Assembly: GCA_035499295.1 (NCBI GenBank) | Contig: DATJZG010000178.1 | Span: 3,147 to 67,146 of the forward strand | Length of the DNA: 64,000 nt | From: DATJZG01 sp035499295 | GTDB lineage: Bacteria > Myxococcota > Myxococcia > Myxococcales > Anaeromyxobacteraceae | Reading direction: 5' to 3' | Shown here: piece after piece, positions 17,846 through 28,331 of the stretch | How the letters are laid out: every line of letters starts with the position of its first letter | How positions within the stretch are numbered: the first letter of the stretch is position 1 | The notes under the pieces: model-generated | The model's input: the letters and a program-made list of their open reading frames with translations, nothing else | Database searches by the model: none | Told to the model about the DNA's origin: nothing | Program-made: the position numbers and the translations under genes

Positions 17846-18364
17846 ATGGCGGGCAAGGTGCCGGGATCGGCGACGAGCGCCGGGGCGACGAGCGACGAGG
17901 CCCTGTTGCGGCAGGCGCTGGCGGTGGCCGGGCGCGCGCGCGAGCACGGGAATCACCCCTTCGGCGCCATCCTGGTGGGGCCGGCGGGTGAGGTCCTCCT
18001 GGAACAGGAGAACGGCTACCTGCCAGCGCAGGACATGACGGCCCACGCGGAGCGGTTGCTCGCCACGCGCGCCTCTCAGGCCTATCGCCCCGAATTCCTC
18101 GCCTCCTGCGCCATGTTCAGCTCCGCCGAGCCTTGCGCGATGTGTGCCGGGGCGGCCTACTGGTCGGGGATCGGGCGCGTCGTCTACGGCCTGAGCGAGC
18201 GGCGCCTCCGGGAGATCACCGGCGCTCATCCCGAGAACCCCACCCTGGACCTGCCCTGCCGTGCCGTCTTCGCCTCCGGCCAGCGCCGAGTCGAGGTGGT
18301 GGGCCCGCTGCTCGAGGACGAGGCTGCGGCGGTGCACGCCGGAGCCTGGGAGCGCCCGCCCTGA
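17846..18364 (+). CDS. Nucleobase/nucleoside deaminase of the cytidine deaminase fold
   Basis: A 172-residue zinc deaminase with TAHAERLLA (zinc His, catalytic Glu) and SAEPCAMCAGAAYWS (two zinc Cys). It is a paralogue of the guanine deaminase at 10651 but differs in the C-terminal half, where it has VVYGLSERRLREITG and TLDLPC. Relatives are annotated variously as guanine, cytosine or tRNA adenosine deaminases, and the substrate cannot be set from sequence. Diverging from an importer operon and preceding a Tsx channel gene, it probably acts on an imported purine or pyrimidine. ATG 17846 has GAGG upstream; a TTG further upstream is less likely. Confidence 0.8.
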   Translation: MAGKVPGSATSAGATSDEALLRQALAVAGRAREHGNHPFGAILVGPAGEVLLEQENGYLPAQDMTAHAERLLATRASQAYRPEFLASCAMFSSAEPCAMCAGAAYWSGIGRVVYGLSERRLREITGAHPENPTLDLPCRAVFASGQRRVEVVGPLLEDEAAAVHAGAWERPP

Positions 18365-18506
18365 GGGTCGGGGGGTGCGCCGGGTGGGGGAGGCCGTCCG
18401 GCGGAGTCCACGCAAGCGCTGTGCCGGGGTCCTGCACGATCGGCGCTCAACCGCCTGCACGCTAGGCGCGCAGGCCACGCCGACGCGGCGAGCCGTCAGG
18501 TTGCGC

Positions 18507-18545
18507 TTGTCGGGACCGTTCCGAAACTGTAGAACGAGCCGTTCT
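18507..18545 (+). promoter_or_regulatory. Candidate promoter with overlapping inverted repeat for the Tsx gene
   Basis: TTGTCG at 18507-18512 and TAGAAC at 18530-18535 are separated by exactly 17 bases and match the housekeeping -35 and -10 at four of six bases each. An inverted repeat AGAACG-AGC-CGTTCT at 18531-18545 overlaps the -10 and the expected start point, where a repressor would act. The gene begins 25 bases downstream after GGAGGGG. Confidence 0.45.
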
Positions 18546-18570
18546 TTGCCAAGCCTCGGAGGGGCTTCCC

Positions 18571-19392
18571 GTGATTACACATCGAGTCAAGTTCGCCGCA
18601 ATCGCCGTCGTCGCCGCCGCCACCCTCGCATCCGCGCCGTCGCGCGCGGTGGCGCAGACCGACGTGGAGAAGGAGTTCATTGGATTCACCACCACCAACA
18701 TGCAGTTCCTCTACGGGTGGGCCTTCAACGACAACCTGCTCGGCTACAACCCGCCGAGCCGGGAGATGATGACGCTGACCTTCAACAACTTCACTGAGTG
18801 GAAATACGGCGACAGCTTCTTCTTCGCCGACTTCTACAGCGGCAACAACCTGAACGGGACCGGAACGAATGCCGAGCTCTATGCCGAGTGGCACCCGCGC
18901 GTGTTCATCAACCGCCTCCTCGGCGACAAGAACCCCGTCCTCGGGTTCATCCGGAACTACGGCCTCGCCTTCGAGGTGAACCAGACCTACGGGTTCCAGG
19001 CCTACCTCGCCGGCGTGGGCATGGACTTCCAGCTGCCCGGGTACCTGAACGTCGGCATGAACTTCTACTGGCGCTACAGCGCCATCACCGGTGGCTTCAC
19101 GCAGTACCAGAACACCTGGCAGTTCAGCCCGTTCTGGACGCTGCCGTTCAGCACCGGCCCGATTCCCTGGCTCTTCACCGGCTTCGTCGACATCTTCGAG
19201 AACCCGAACGGCCACATCGACGTCCTGGCCCAGCCCGAGCTCATGATCGACCTGCTCGGCCTCGTCGGTGGACGGCGCGACCGCCTCTACTTCGGCACCG
19301 AGTGGTACATCCACTGCTACCAGAACCCGGTGAACGGGCTGCAGAAGACGGTCTCGTCGCCGCAGGTCCTCGTGCAGTGGGTCATCCACTAG
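18571..19392 (+). CDS. Tsx-like nucleoside-specific outer-membrane channel
   Basis: A 273-residue outer-membrane beta-barrel of the Tsx/OmpK family, which lets nucleosides diffuse into the periplasm. A signal peptide ends at about residue 28 (SRAVAQ). The mature protein alternates aromatic strands and ends in a typical outer-membrane C-terminal strand (VLVQWVIH). The motifs TTNMQFLYGWAFNDN and YGDSFFFADFYSG resemble the N-terminal part of Tsx proteins. GTG is the start, with a strong GGAGGGG. It is followed by a 14-bp hairpin and then the UraA-type permease, giving an outer- plus inner-membrane route for nucleobases. Confidence 0.82.
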   Translation: MITHRVKFAAIAVVAAATLASAPSRAVAQTDVEKEFIGFTTTNMQFLYGWAFNDNLLGYNPPSREMMTLTFNNFTEWKYGDSFFFADFYSGNNLNGTGTNAELYAEWHPRVFINRLLGDKNPVLGFIRNYGLAFEVNQTYGFQAYLAGVGMDFQLPGYLNVGMNFYWRYSAITGGFTQYQNTWQFSPFWTLPFSTGPIPWLFTGFVDIFENPNGHIDVLAQPELMIDLLGLVGGRRDRLYFGTEWYIHCYQNPVNGLQKTVSSPQVLVQWVIH

Positions 19393-19408
19393 CCTGCTCT
19401 CGATCCGC

Positions 19409-19440
19409 GCTGCGCCGGAAGGTGGGCCTTCCGGCGCAGC
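19409..19440 (+). terminator. Perfect 14-bp hairpin between tsx-like and uraA-like genes
   Basis: GCTGCGCCGGAAGG (19409-19422) and its exact complement (19427-19440) flank a TGGG loop, 17 bases after the tsx-like stop. It is followed by GGGCGTTCCTT, only weakly T-rich. It can act as a terminator or attenuator that lowers permease expression relative to the channel. Confidence 0.65.
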
Positions 19441-19478
19441 GGGCGTTCCTTCCGATCGTGGCCCGCCCAGGAGATCCC

Positions 19479-20786
19479 ATGCGCGCACGCACCATCGGCG
19501 TGGACGAGCGAGTCCCGCTCCTCCAGTCCGTTCCGCTGTCGCTGCAGCACCTCTTCGCCATGTTCGGGGCCACGGTGCTCGTGCCCTTTCTGGTGGGGCT
19601 CGACACCTCGGTGACGCTGTTCTCGAGCGGCGTGGGCACGCTGCTCTACATCGCGGTGACGAAGGGCAAGATCCCGGCCTACCTGGGTTCGTCCTTCGCC
19701 TTCATCGCCGCCCTGTCCGGCATCCTGGCGGTGAAGCCCGGACAGGTCGCCCCCGACGACCGCATCGCGCTGGCCATGGGGGGCTGCGTGACCGTCGGTG
19801 TCGTTTACATCCTGGTGTCGCTCGCCATCGCCAAGTTCGGCAGCGAATGGATCGAGAAGCTCCTCCCGCCCGTGGTGATCGGGCCGGTGGTCATGGTAAT
19901 CGGGCTCGGTCTCGCCGGCGTCGCCGTCAACGTGATGGCGATGCAGGGCGGTACCGGCACCTACCACCCAGAGTTCTTCCGTGTGGCGCTCGCTGCGCTC
20001 GTCATCGCCATCCTGGCAGCGGTGTTCCTGAAGGGGTTCCTGGGCGTCATCCCCGTCCTCATCGGCATCATCGGCGGGTACGCGGTGGCGCTCGTCGCCG
20101 GCCAGGTGAACCTGGGCGGCGTGACCGCGGCCCGGACGTTCGCCGTCCCGCACTTCGTCTTCCCCAAGTTCGACCTGGGCGTGATGCTCACCCTGGCTCC
20201 GATTTCGCTGGTGGTGATCACCGAGCACATCGGCCACCTGGTGGTGACGGGGAACGTGGTGGGCAAGGACTTCATGAAGAACCCGGGCCTCCACCGCTCG
20301 CTCGGCGGTGACGGCGTGGCCACCGCCTTCGCCGGTCTGGTGGGTGGCCCTCCCAACACCACCTACGGCGAGAACATCGGCGTCATGGCCATCACCCGAG
20401 TCTTCAGCGTCTGGGTGATCGGTGGCGCCGCGGTGCTCGCCATCGCCCTGTCCTTCTTCCCCGCCGTGGGCGCTCTCATCCGCAGCATCCCGACGCAGGT
20501 GATGGGCGGGATCTGCATCCTGCTCTTCGGGATCATCGCCGCCGCCGGCCTGCGCATGCTCGTGGACGCCAGGGTCGACTTCGCGAGCAAGCGCAACCTC
20601 ATCATCACCTCGGTGATCCTGGTCATCGGCATCGGCGGCGCCAGGATCCACCTCGGATCGGTGGAACTGGGGGAGATGTCGCTCGCCACCTACGTCGGCA
20701 TCCTCCTCAACCTGGTGCTGCCGCGCGGGATCGACGTCGCCGACCAGGAGGCGGTCGTCACCGCCGAGACCCAGCCGGACGTCTAG
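19479..20786 (+). CDS. UraA/PyrP-type nucleobase:cation symporter (uracil-xanthine permease)
   Basis: A 435-residue inner-membrane nucleobase transporter of the NCS2 family with about 14 membrane segments. Family residues are visible: ITEHIGHL near residue 248 and GGPPNTTYGENIGVMAITRVFS near 290, the segments that bind the base in UraA. The N-terminal LLQSVPLSLQHLFAMFGATVLVP is also diagnostic. Sequence alone does not separate uracil from xanthine or urate specificity; the TEH-type helix 8 is closer to uracil carriers. CCAGGAGAT precedes the ATG. Confidence 0.88.
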   Translation: MRARTIGVDERVPLLQSVPLSLQHLFAMFGATVLVPFLVGLDTSVTLFSSGVGTLLYIAVTKGKIPAYLGSSFAFIAALSGILAVKPGQVAPDDRIALAMGGCVTVGVVYILVSLAIAKFGSEWIEKLLPPVVIGPVVMVIGLGLAGVAVNVMAMQGGTGTYHPEFFRVALAALVIAILAAVFLKGFLGVIPVLIGIIGGYAVALVAGQVNLGGVTAARTFAVPHFVFPKFDLGVMLTLAPISLVVITEHIGHLVVTGNVVGKDFMKNPGLHRSLGGDGVATAFAGLVGGPPNTTYGENIGVMAITRVFSVWVIGGAAVLAIALSFFPAVGALIRSIPTQVMGGICILLFGIIAAAGLRMLVDARVDFASKRNLIITSVILVIGIGGARIHLGSVELGEMSLATYVGILLNLVLPRGIDVADQEAVVTAETQPDV

Positions 20787-20799
20787 CGACGGCGACGGT

Positions 20800-22194
<1,395 letters not shown>

Positions 22195-22586
22195 GGCGTA
22201 CCTCTTATCGCCCCTGCGAGGCCCGCTGCCACCCAACGAAAGTTCGGCGCCCGGGGGGGGGGAGGCTCCCCCACTCGGCCGCTCCCCGCGGCGCTGCCTG
22301 GATCTCGTGCAGCCGCGCCTGCGGGACCGACCAGGTGCCGCCGACTTGGGCGCGAAAGGCCGCCAATCGAGACGCAGCTCCGTCGGCCCTGCTGGCCCGG
22401 GACATGCAACGACCACCTGCGGAAGGGAGGGGAGGGGCCGCTTCATGCCCTCTCGGGGCCCGACGGCCGCGGTCGGGCGAGCGACGGGGAAAACGCTGCG
22501 CCCGCGCGTTCCCGTCGCGGTGGTTCGGCGGTTGGAATTCCGATAGATTCGCTCGCTCGTTTTCCCACTCGAAGAGGAGACTCCAC
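22195..22586. other. Divergent intergenic region between sdaA and the second BMP gene
   Basis: These 392 bases hold promoters for two divergent genes. A run of ten G bases lies at 22253-22262. TAGATT around 22543 could be a -10 for the BMP operon, but no good -35 accompanies it. No small gene is supported. Confidence 0.35.
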
Positions 22587-23582
22587 ATGCGGAAGATGCT
22601 GTTCGCCCTCCTGGCGCTCTTCATCACGTTCGACGGCACCGCGGCGGCACCGAAGTCCAAGGTGCGCATCGCCCTCATCGTCGAGTCTACGGTGGACGAC
22701 AAGGGCTGGTGCCAGGCGATGCACGACGCCATCTCCGCGGTCCAGAAGAAGTACGGCAACGAGCTCGTGGAGTACAGCTACAGCGAGAAGATGAAGCCGG
22801 TCGACGCCGGATCGGCCGCGCGCCAGTACGCCTCCAAGGGGTTCGACGTCATCATCGCCCATGGTGCCCAGTACAAGAACCTGGTGCTGGAGATGGCGGA
22901 GGAGTTCCCCAAGACCACCTTCGTCTTTGGAACGAGCGCCGACGTCGGGCCAAAGAACGTCTTCACCTACATGCCCCAGAGCGAGCAAACCGGCTACCTG
23001 AACGGCCTCATCGCCGGCGCGGTCACGAAGAGCAACGTCGTCGGCCTGGTGGGACCGGTCGACGGCGGGGACGCGGCCCGCTACGACCGCGGCTTCGTGC
23101 TCGGCGTCAAGGCGGCCAACCCGAAGGCCGAGGTCAAGGTGGCCCACACCGGCAGCTTCGGCGATTTCGTGAAGGCCGCCGAGCTGGCCCACACCCAGGT
23201 CAAGGCGGGCGCGGACGTGCTCACCGGCTCCTCGCAGCAGGCGGTGGGTGCGCTGCGCGCCGTCGCCACCTACAAGGATCAGCCCATCTGGTGGGTCGGG
23301 CAGGACGTGGCGCAGCTCAAGGTCCCCGAGTCCTTCAAGGTCATCGCCGCCGCAAGCTACAACTACGCCCCGGTGGTCGAGGCCATCGTCGACAAGCGCC
23401 AGGCCGGCGTGCTCGGCGGGGAGAACATTCCGCTCAACTTCGCGAACGGAGGGTTCGTCTACGAGTTCAACGGCTCCGTCGGGCCGGTGCTGACCCCGCA
23501 GCTGCGCAAGCAGGTGGAGTCGGCGAAGGGCGACTTCCAGTCGGGCAAGCTCTCCCTCGACTGGAAGAGCGTCAAGTTCTAG
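22587..23582 (+). CDS. BMP-family ABC transporter substrate-binding protein, soluble periplasmic type
   Basis: A 331-residue second BMP-family binding protein. Unlike the one at 13023 it has an ordinary signal peptide (MRKMLFALLALFITFDGTAAA) and no lipobox Cys, so it is probably free in the periplasm. The mature part starts KVRIALIVESTVDDKGWCQAMHD, and QSEQTGYLNGLIAGAV and GGDAARYDRGFVLGV are family segments. It is first in an operon with an ATPase and two permeases, the reverse order of the first system. A different purine or pyrimidine ligand is likely because the two binding proteins are only distantly similar. GAGGAGA precedes the ATG. Confidence 0.9.
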   Translation: MRKMLFALLALFITFDGTAAAPKSKVRIALIVESTVDDKGWCQAMHDAISAVQKKYGNELVEYSYSEKMKPVDAGSAARQYASKGFDVIIAHGAQYKNLVLEMAEEFPKTTFVFGTSADVGPKNVFTYMPQSEQTGYLNGLIAGAVTKSNVVGLVGPVDGGDAARYDRGFVLGVKAANPKAEVKVAHTGSFGDFVKAAELAHTQVKAGADVLTGSSQQAVGALRAVATYKDQPIWWVGQDVAQLKVPESFKVIAAASYNYAPVVEAIVDKRQAGVLGGENIPLNFANGGFVYEFNGSVGPVLTPQLRKQVESAKGDFQSGKLSLDWKSVKF

Positions 23583-23610
23583 CCCGGAGCTCCGGAGCGG
23601 CCGCACTCCC

Positions 23611-23638
23611 GGAGCCGTCGCCGCGCGGCGGCGGTTCC
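23611..23638 (+). promoter_or_regulatory. Intergenic hairpin after the binding-protein gene
   Basis: GGAGCCGTCGCCGC pairs with GCGGCGGCGGTTCC (12 of 14 positions, the exceptions being wobble-type) between the binding-protein stop and the ATPase start. Such hairpins often stabilise the binding-protein message or partly terminate it, giving excess binding protein over the membrane complex. Confidence 0.4.
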
Positions 23639-23680
23639 GGCGTTCGCGGCGACGTCCGGCGGCCTCACCCTCGGTCGGCC

Positions 23681-25207
23681 ATGACCGCGTCGCTGCCTAT
23701 TCAGGACCTCCGGCTCGAAGGCATCACCAAGCGGTTTCCGGGCGTGGTGGCCTGCCAGCGGATCTCTCTCGAGGTCCAGCGCGGCGAGGCGCTCGCGCTC
23801 GTCGGGGAGAACGGTGCCGGCAAGTCCACCCTGATGAACATCCTCGCCGGGCTCTACCAGCCCGACGAGGGGCGCATCCTGCTGAACGGCGAGCCGGTGC
23901 ACTTCCGCACCCCGGCGGACGCCTACGAGCACGGGATCGGGATGGTGCACCAGAACTTCATGCTGGTGCCCAACATGACCGTGGCCGAGAACGTGGCGCT
24001 GGGGATGCGCTCCGCCCACCGCGGGCTGCGCCTCGATCTGCGCGACGCGCGCCGACGAGTGACGGAGGCCTCCGAGCACTACGAGCTTCCCGTGAACCCG
24101 GACGCGCAGATCTGGCAGCTGTCGGTCGGGGAACAGCAGCGGGTCGAGCTGGTGAAGACCCTGTGCCTGGGCGCCAGGCTCCTCATCCTCGACGAGCCCA
24201 CCTCGGCGCTCACCCCGCAGGAGACCGACGACCTGCTGGGGCGGCTGAAGCGCATGACCTCGGAGCTCTCCCTCATCTTCATCAGCCACAAGCTGAACGA
24301 GGTGAAGGCAGTCTCCGACCGCGTCACCATCCTGCGCCACGGCGAGGTCGCCTTCAACGGGAACACCGCCGACCATTCCACCTCCGAGCTGGCGGCGCTC
24401 ATGACCGGTCGCGAGGTAACCCTGCCGAGGAACGAGGGCGGCGGCGCCGGCGGGAGGGCGATTCTCTCCCTGGAGGGCCTCAAGGTCCGCGGGGACCGCG
24501 GCCACCTGGCCCTCGACGGCCTGGACCTGGAGCTTCGCGCCGGCGAGATCCTCGGTCTGGCGGGCGTCTCCGGAAACGGCCAGCGCGAGCTGGCCGACGC
24601 CGTCGCGGGCCTGCGGCCGGTCGAGTCGGGAAGCGTGCGCTTCGACGGAGAGGACATCTCGCGCGCCTCTCCGCACGTCATCATCGACCGGGGCATGGGC
24701 TACATCCCGGAAGATCGCCACCACGAGGGAATCGTCCCTTCCTTCTCGGTGAGGGAGAACCTGGTCCTCAAGGACTTCGCCGGCGCCCGCTTCAGCCGGC
24801 ACGGGTTGCTCCGCCTCGGGGAGATGCAGCGGAACGCGAGCGCCCTGAAGGACCGGTTCGACATCCGCTGCTCGTCGACCGCGGTGGCGGCCGGCACGCT
24901 CTCCGGCGGCAACATCCAGAAGGTCATTCTGGCTCGCGAGCTGTCCCGCGGCCCGAAGGCGCTCGTAGCCGTCTACCCGACGAGGGGAGTAGACATGGGT
25001 GCGGAGGAGTTCATCCACAATCAGCTGCTCTCCCTGAGGAGCGAGTCGGCCGGCATCCTCCTCATCTCCGAGGAGCTCGAGGAGATCATGAACCTGTCGG
25101 ACCGGATCGCGGTCATCTACAAGGGCCGCATCCTGGACGTGCTGGCGTCGCGCCAGGCGAGCCGCGAGCGGCTGGGGCTGCTCATGGCCGGGGTGGTGGA
25201 TGAGTAG
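23681..25207 (+). CDS. BMP-system ABC transporter double ATP-binding protein
   Basis: A 508-residue protein with two nucleotide-binding domains. The N-terminal domain is complete: GENGAGKST, LSVGEQQR, LLILDEPTSALT. The C-terminal domain has GVSGNGQRE, LSGGNIQK and a degenerate Walker B (VAVYPTRGVD), the normal asymmetry of this class. It is a paralogue of the ATPase at 16216 with its own permease pair. The ATG follows a long hairpin-containing gap of 98 bases from the binding-protein gene, and its stop lies inside the start of the next gene. Confidence 0.9.
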   Translation: MTASLPIQDLRLEGITKRFPGVVACQRISLEVQRGEALALVGENGAGKSTLMNILAGLYQPDEGRILLNGEPVHFRTPADAYEHGIGMVHQNFMLVPNMTVAENVALGMRSAHRGLRLDLRDARRRVTEASEHYELPVNPDAQIWQLSVGEQQRVELVKTLCLGARLLILDEPTSALTPQETDDLLGRLKRMTSELSLIFISHKLNEVKAVSDRVTILRHGEVAFNGNTADHSTSELAALMTGREVTLPRNEGGGAGGRAILSLEGLKVRGDRGHLALDGLDLELRAGEILGLAGVSGNGQRELADAVAGLRPVESGSVRFDGEDISRASPHVIIDRGMGYIPEDRHHEGIVPSFSVRENLVLKDFAGARFSRHGLLRLGEMQRNASALKDRFDIRCSSTAVAAGTLSGGNIQKVILARELSRGPKALVAVYPTRGVDMGAEEFIHNQLLSLRSESAGILLISEELEEIMNLSDRIAVIYKGRILDVLASRQASRERLGLLMAGVVDE

Positions 25208-26318
25208 GTGGTTCCGGCTGCTCTACGCCGCGACGGTGATCGCCATCGCCGCCGGCGCGGCGGTGCTCGCCGGCACCCTGGTGCTCACCCTGATCGGCGC
25301 CCGGCCACTCGCCACCTTCGGCGTGGTGTTCTCCGGTCCCCTCCGGGACGTGTTCAGCGCCACCGAGATCCTGGTGCGCGCCGTGCCTCTCACCCTGGTG
25401 GCACTGGGGATCGCCATCTCGTTCCGAAGCGGCATCCTCAACATCGGGGCCGAGGGTCAGATCATGATGGGCATCCTCGGGTCCTCGGCCCTGGCGCTGA
25501 AGCTGTCGGGGTGGCCCGGCTTCGTGCTGCTGCCGGCGTGCCTCGCGGCGGGCGCGCTGGCCGGTGCGGCCTGGGGAGGGATCGCCGGGTTCCTCCGGGC
25601 GCGGTTCGACGTGAACGAGATCCTAAGCACGGTCATGCTGAACTACATCGCAGGCCAGCTCTACACCTTCCTGCTCCGGGGCCCGATGATCGACCCCGCC
25701 GAGCTCATGACCGGCTCGGGAACCCCGCAGTCGATGCGCATCCCCCGCGCCGCTTGGCTCGATCGCTTGGTGCCCGGGACGCGCCTGCACTCCGGGCTCC
25801 TGCTGGCCCTCGCCCTGGCGTTCCTCACCTGGCTCCTGTTGTGGAGGACCACGCTCGGGTACCGGATGCGCGCCGCCGGCGCCGGGCGCAAGGCCGCTCG
25901 CTACGCGGGCGTGCGTGTGGAGCGCTCGCTCGTCGTCGCCATGCTGTTCGCCGGAGGCTTCGCCGGGCTGGCCGGGGCGGTGGAGGTGCTGGGGGTGCAC
26001 CACCGGGCCATCGAGGCCATCTCCTCCGGCTACGGGTTCGCCGGGATCGTGGTGGCCCTCTTCGGCGGGCTCCACCCCGCCGGCATCGTCCCGGCCGCGG
26101 CCTTCTTCGGCCTGCTGCTCGTCGGAGCCGACATGACCCAGCGCGCCGAGGGAGTGCCGGCGAACATGATCCTCGTCCTGCAGGGAGCGATCATCCTCGC
26201 CATCGTCTCGGCGAACATGTACCTCAACAACCCGTACGCGCAGGAGAGGGCGGCGCGGTTCTTCCGCCGCCTCGGCCTGGCGAGGTCGCCCGCCGCCTCC
26301 GCCGAGGAGGGGCCGTGA
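25200..26318 (+). CDS. BMP-system ABC permease, COG4603 type
   Basis: A 372-residue inner-membrane permease that overlaps the ATPase gene by eight bases. About nine hydrophobic segments are seen. SFRSGILNIGAEGQIMMG near residue 80 and SSGYGFAGIVVALFGGLHPAG near 280 mark the family. Equivalent to the permease at 15146 in the other system. Its C-terminal tail is charged and overlaps the next GTG. Confidence 0.9.
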   Translation: MSRWFRLLYAATVIAIAAGAAVLAGTLVLTLIGARPLATFGVVFSGPLRDVFSATEILVRAVPLTLVALGIAISFRSGILNIGAEGQIMMGILGSSALALKLSGWPGFVLLPACLAAGALAGAAWGGIAGFLRARFDVNEILSTVMLNYIAGQLYTFLLRGPMIDPAELMTGSGTPQSMRIPRAAWLDRLVPGTRLHSGLLLALALAFLTWLLLWRTTLGYRMRAAGAGRKAARYAGVRVERSLVVAMLFAGGFAGLAGAVEVLGVHHRAIEAISSGYGFAGIVVALFGGLHPAGIVPAAAFFGLLLVGADMTQRAEGVPANMILVLQGAIILAIVSANMYLNNPYAQERAARFFRRLGLARSPAASAEEGP

Positions 26319-27265
26319 GCGCGGGGCACATGGTCTACGACATCGTCTCGCTGGGCGTGCCCTTCTCGGTGGCGCTCCTGCTCGCGGCGCTCGGGGAGAA
26401 CTTCAACCAGCGGGCGGGCGTCTTCAACCTGGGCTGCGACGGGGTCATGAGCATGGGGGCCTTCCTGGCCTTCCTCGCCCCCTACTTCATCCGCTCGGGC
26501 CCGATCGCCCCCTTCACGAACCTCGTCGGCTTTGCCCTGGCCGCCGCGGGGGGCGCCCTGCTCGGCCTCCTGTTCGCGCTCGTGACGGTCACCTTCCGCG
26601 CGCCGCAGGGCATCGCCGGGATCGGCCTGCAGCTGTTGGCCGGCGGGGTGGCGGGCACTGCGTTTCGCCACTTCGTCGGAGGGGTCACCGGCGTGGGCGG
26701 CGTGGCCACGTGGCCCGTGCCGGGCCTCTCCCGGATCCCGCTGCTCGGGGGAATCCTGTTCGACCACAACCCGGTCGTCTACCTGGCCTTCCTCGCGGTG
26801 CCGGCGAGTTCCTACCTGCTCCACCAGACTCCCTGGGGACTGCGCCTGCGGGCCGTCGGCACCCATCCGAGAGCCGCCGACACCATGGGCATCAGCGTGC
26901 CCCGGGTGCGCTACCAGGCGCTCGTCCTGGGAGGGGCCATGGCCGGGATCGGGGGCGCCTACCTGTCGCTCTGCCAGGCGAAGATGTTCGCGGACGACCT
27001 GGTGGCCGGCCGGGGCTTCATCGCCGTGGCCCTGGTGTACTTCGGGCGCTGGAGTCCGTGGGGGATCATGGGTGGAGCGCTCCTCTTCAGCCTGGCGCAG
27101 GCCTTCCAGCTCTCGATCCAGGTGGGCGGCATCCACTTCCCGTACGAATTCGCGGTCATGCTCCCGTACGTGCTCGTCATCCTGGTGTTGGCGCTCGCCC
27201 GCAGGTCGCGCAAGCTAGGCCCGGCGGCCCTGGGCAGGCCCTACGACCGCGAGGTGCGGGTCTGA
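26315..27265 (+). CDS. BMP-system ABC permease, COG1079 type
   Basis: A 316-residue permease starting at GTG that overlaps the previous stop as GTGA. The family motif appears as ENFNQRAGVFNLGCDGVMSMG near residue 28, and VAGRGFIAVALVYFGRWSPWG near 230. It completes the second four-gene importer. It is convergent with the phosphoribosyltransferase gene. Confidence 0.9.
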   Translation: MSAGHMVYDIVSLGVPFSVALLLAALGENFNQRAGVFNLGCDGVMSMGAFLAFLAPYFIRSGPIAPFTNLVGFALAAAGGALLGLLFALVTVTFRAPQGIAGIGLQLLAGGVAGTAFRHFVGGVTGVGGVATWPVPGLSRIPLLGGILFDHNPVVYLAFLAVPASSYLLHQTPWGLRLRAVGTHPRAADTMGISVPRVRYQALVLGGAMAGIGGAYLSLCQAKMFADDLVAGRGFIAVALVYFGRWSPWGIMGGALLFSLAQAFQLSIQVGGIHFPYEFAVMLPYVLVILVLALARRSRKLGPAALGRPYDREVRV

Positions 27266-27297
27266 ACCGCCCCCGGGGCCTTGCCGACGGCCGGCGA

Positions 27298-28113
27298 TCA
27301 GACGAAGGCGTTGTTCAGAATCTCGCCGAAGCCACCGCCACCGGGGACGATGTACTGGTGGCCGTCGAGGCCGCGCTCCTCGTCCCACCGCGTTCCCGGA
27401 ACCGTCTCGAGCACGTCGGGAGCCGACAGGCCCCGGTCGAGGCGCAGAGCATAGACGGCCACCTCGGGGTGTGCCTGCGTCATGTGCCTCAGGTACTCGG
27501 GGGTGACGATGAGATGGGCATTGACGATGCGCCGCGGCGTTCCCGGGACCTTCTTCTTGTAGGTCTCGATGGCGGTGGCGAGCGAGCTTCCGGTCGCGCC
27601 CATCGGGTCTGGGAAGAGGAGGAAGGCCCCGTCGACGTCGCCACCGATCTTCATGCCGCCGATGCCCGCCCCCACCACCTCCTCGTGCGGGCCCAGCATC
27701 CGGCTCATGATGATGTGATCCTGCCGAACGAGTGCGGGGTCGAGCGTCTCGTTGAGCAGGTCGTAGGCGCACTGCGAGGGAAGGGCGCCGGCCCGGGCGA
27801 TGTTCACCGTTACCGCGCGAACGTTGGGGTCGATTACCTCGCCCTCGAAGATCGCCTGCGGCGAGGAGTCGATCATCCGAGTCGGGACCGCGACCCGGCG
27901 CCGGGGGAACTCCGCGGCGATGACGGTGCGGATGAGGTCGTCATAGAGGAGCCGCACCAGCCGGTTGATGGCGGGCTGGCGGGTGGTCTTCGCACAGAGG
28001 GTGGCGAGCTGCCCGAGGAGCAACGGGTTCGCGACGATGTGGACCTGGGGTCCGTACCGGTGCTCGATCTCGGCGACGCGGAAGGGAACGTGGTCGTAGG
28101 CGCGGTCTCGCAT
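27298..28113 (-). CDS. Divergent uracil phosphoribosyltransferase
   Basis: A 271-residue member of the uracil phosphoribosyltransferase family, which makes UMP from uracil and PRPP. The PRPP loop DPMGATGSS and the C-terminal YIVPGGGGFGEILNN match the ends of the Upp active site, and RAGALP matches the region before it. It is about 60 residues longer than E. coli Upp (208), with an insertion around GIGGMKIGGDVDG and a longer N-terminal part. ATG 28113 gives MRDRAYDHVPF; earlier starts add low-complexity sequence. It sits at the end of the nucleobase island, so salvage of imported uracil is the likely role. A changed base specificity is possible. Confidence 0.78.
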   Translation of the reverse strand: MRDRAYDHVPFRVAEIEHRYGPQVHIVANPLLLGQLATLCAKTTRQPAINRLVRLLYDDLIRTVIAAEFPRRRVAVPTRMIDSSPQAIFEGEVIDPNVRAVTVNIARAGALPSQCAYDLLNETLDPALVRQDHIIMSRMLGPHEEVVGAGIGGMKIGGDVDGAFLLFPDPMGATGSSLATAIETYKKKVPGTPRRIVNAHLIVTPEYLRHMTQAHPEVAVYALRLDRGLSAPDVLETVPGTRWDEERGLDGHQYIVPGGGGFGEILNNAFV

Positions 28114-28331
28114 GACAGCGGAGAATACTCCCGCTGGCGCCCCGGCCACAGCCGAAACGAGCGCGCGCCGTCGCCGCCCCCGGCTCGCGTGCAAGCCCGG
28201 CGCGCCGGCCGGGACGCCCGCCGGCCGACGGGGTAGAAGACGGCGGACCGCGGGCGCCAACCTGCCGAAGGAGCGCAAGGAAAGGCCCGGATCTGCTAAT
28301 CAGTGAGTCGACGGAGAAAGGAGCGCGGTCC

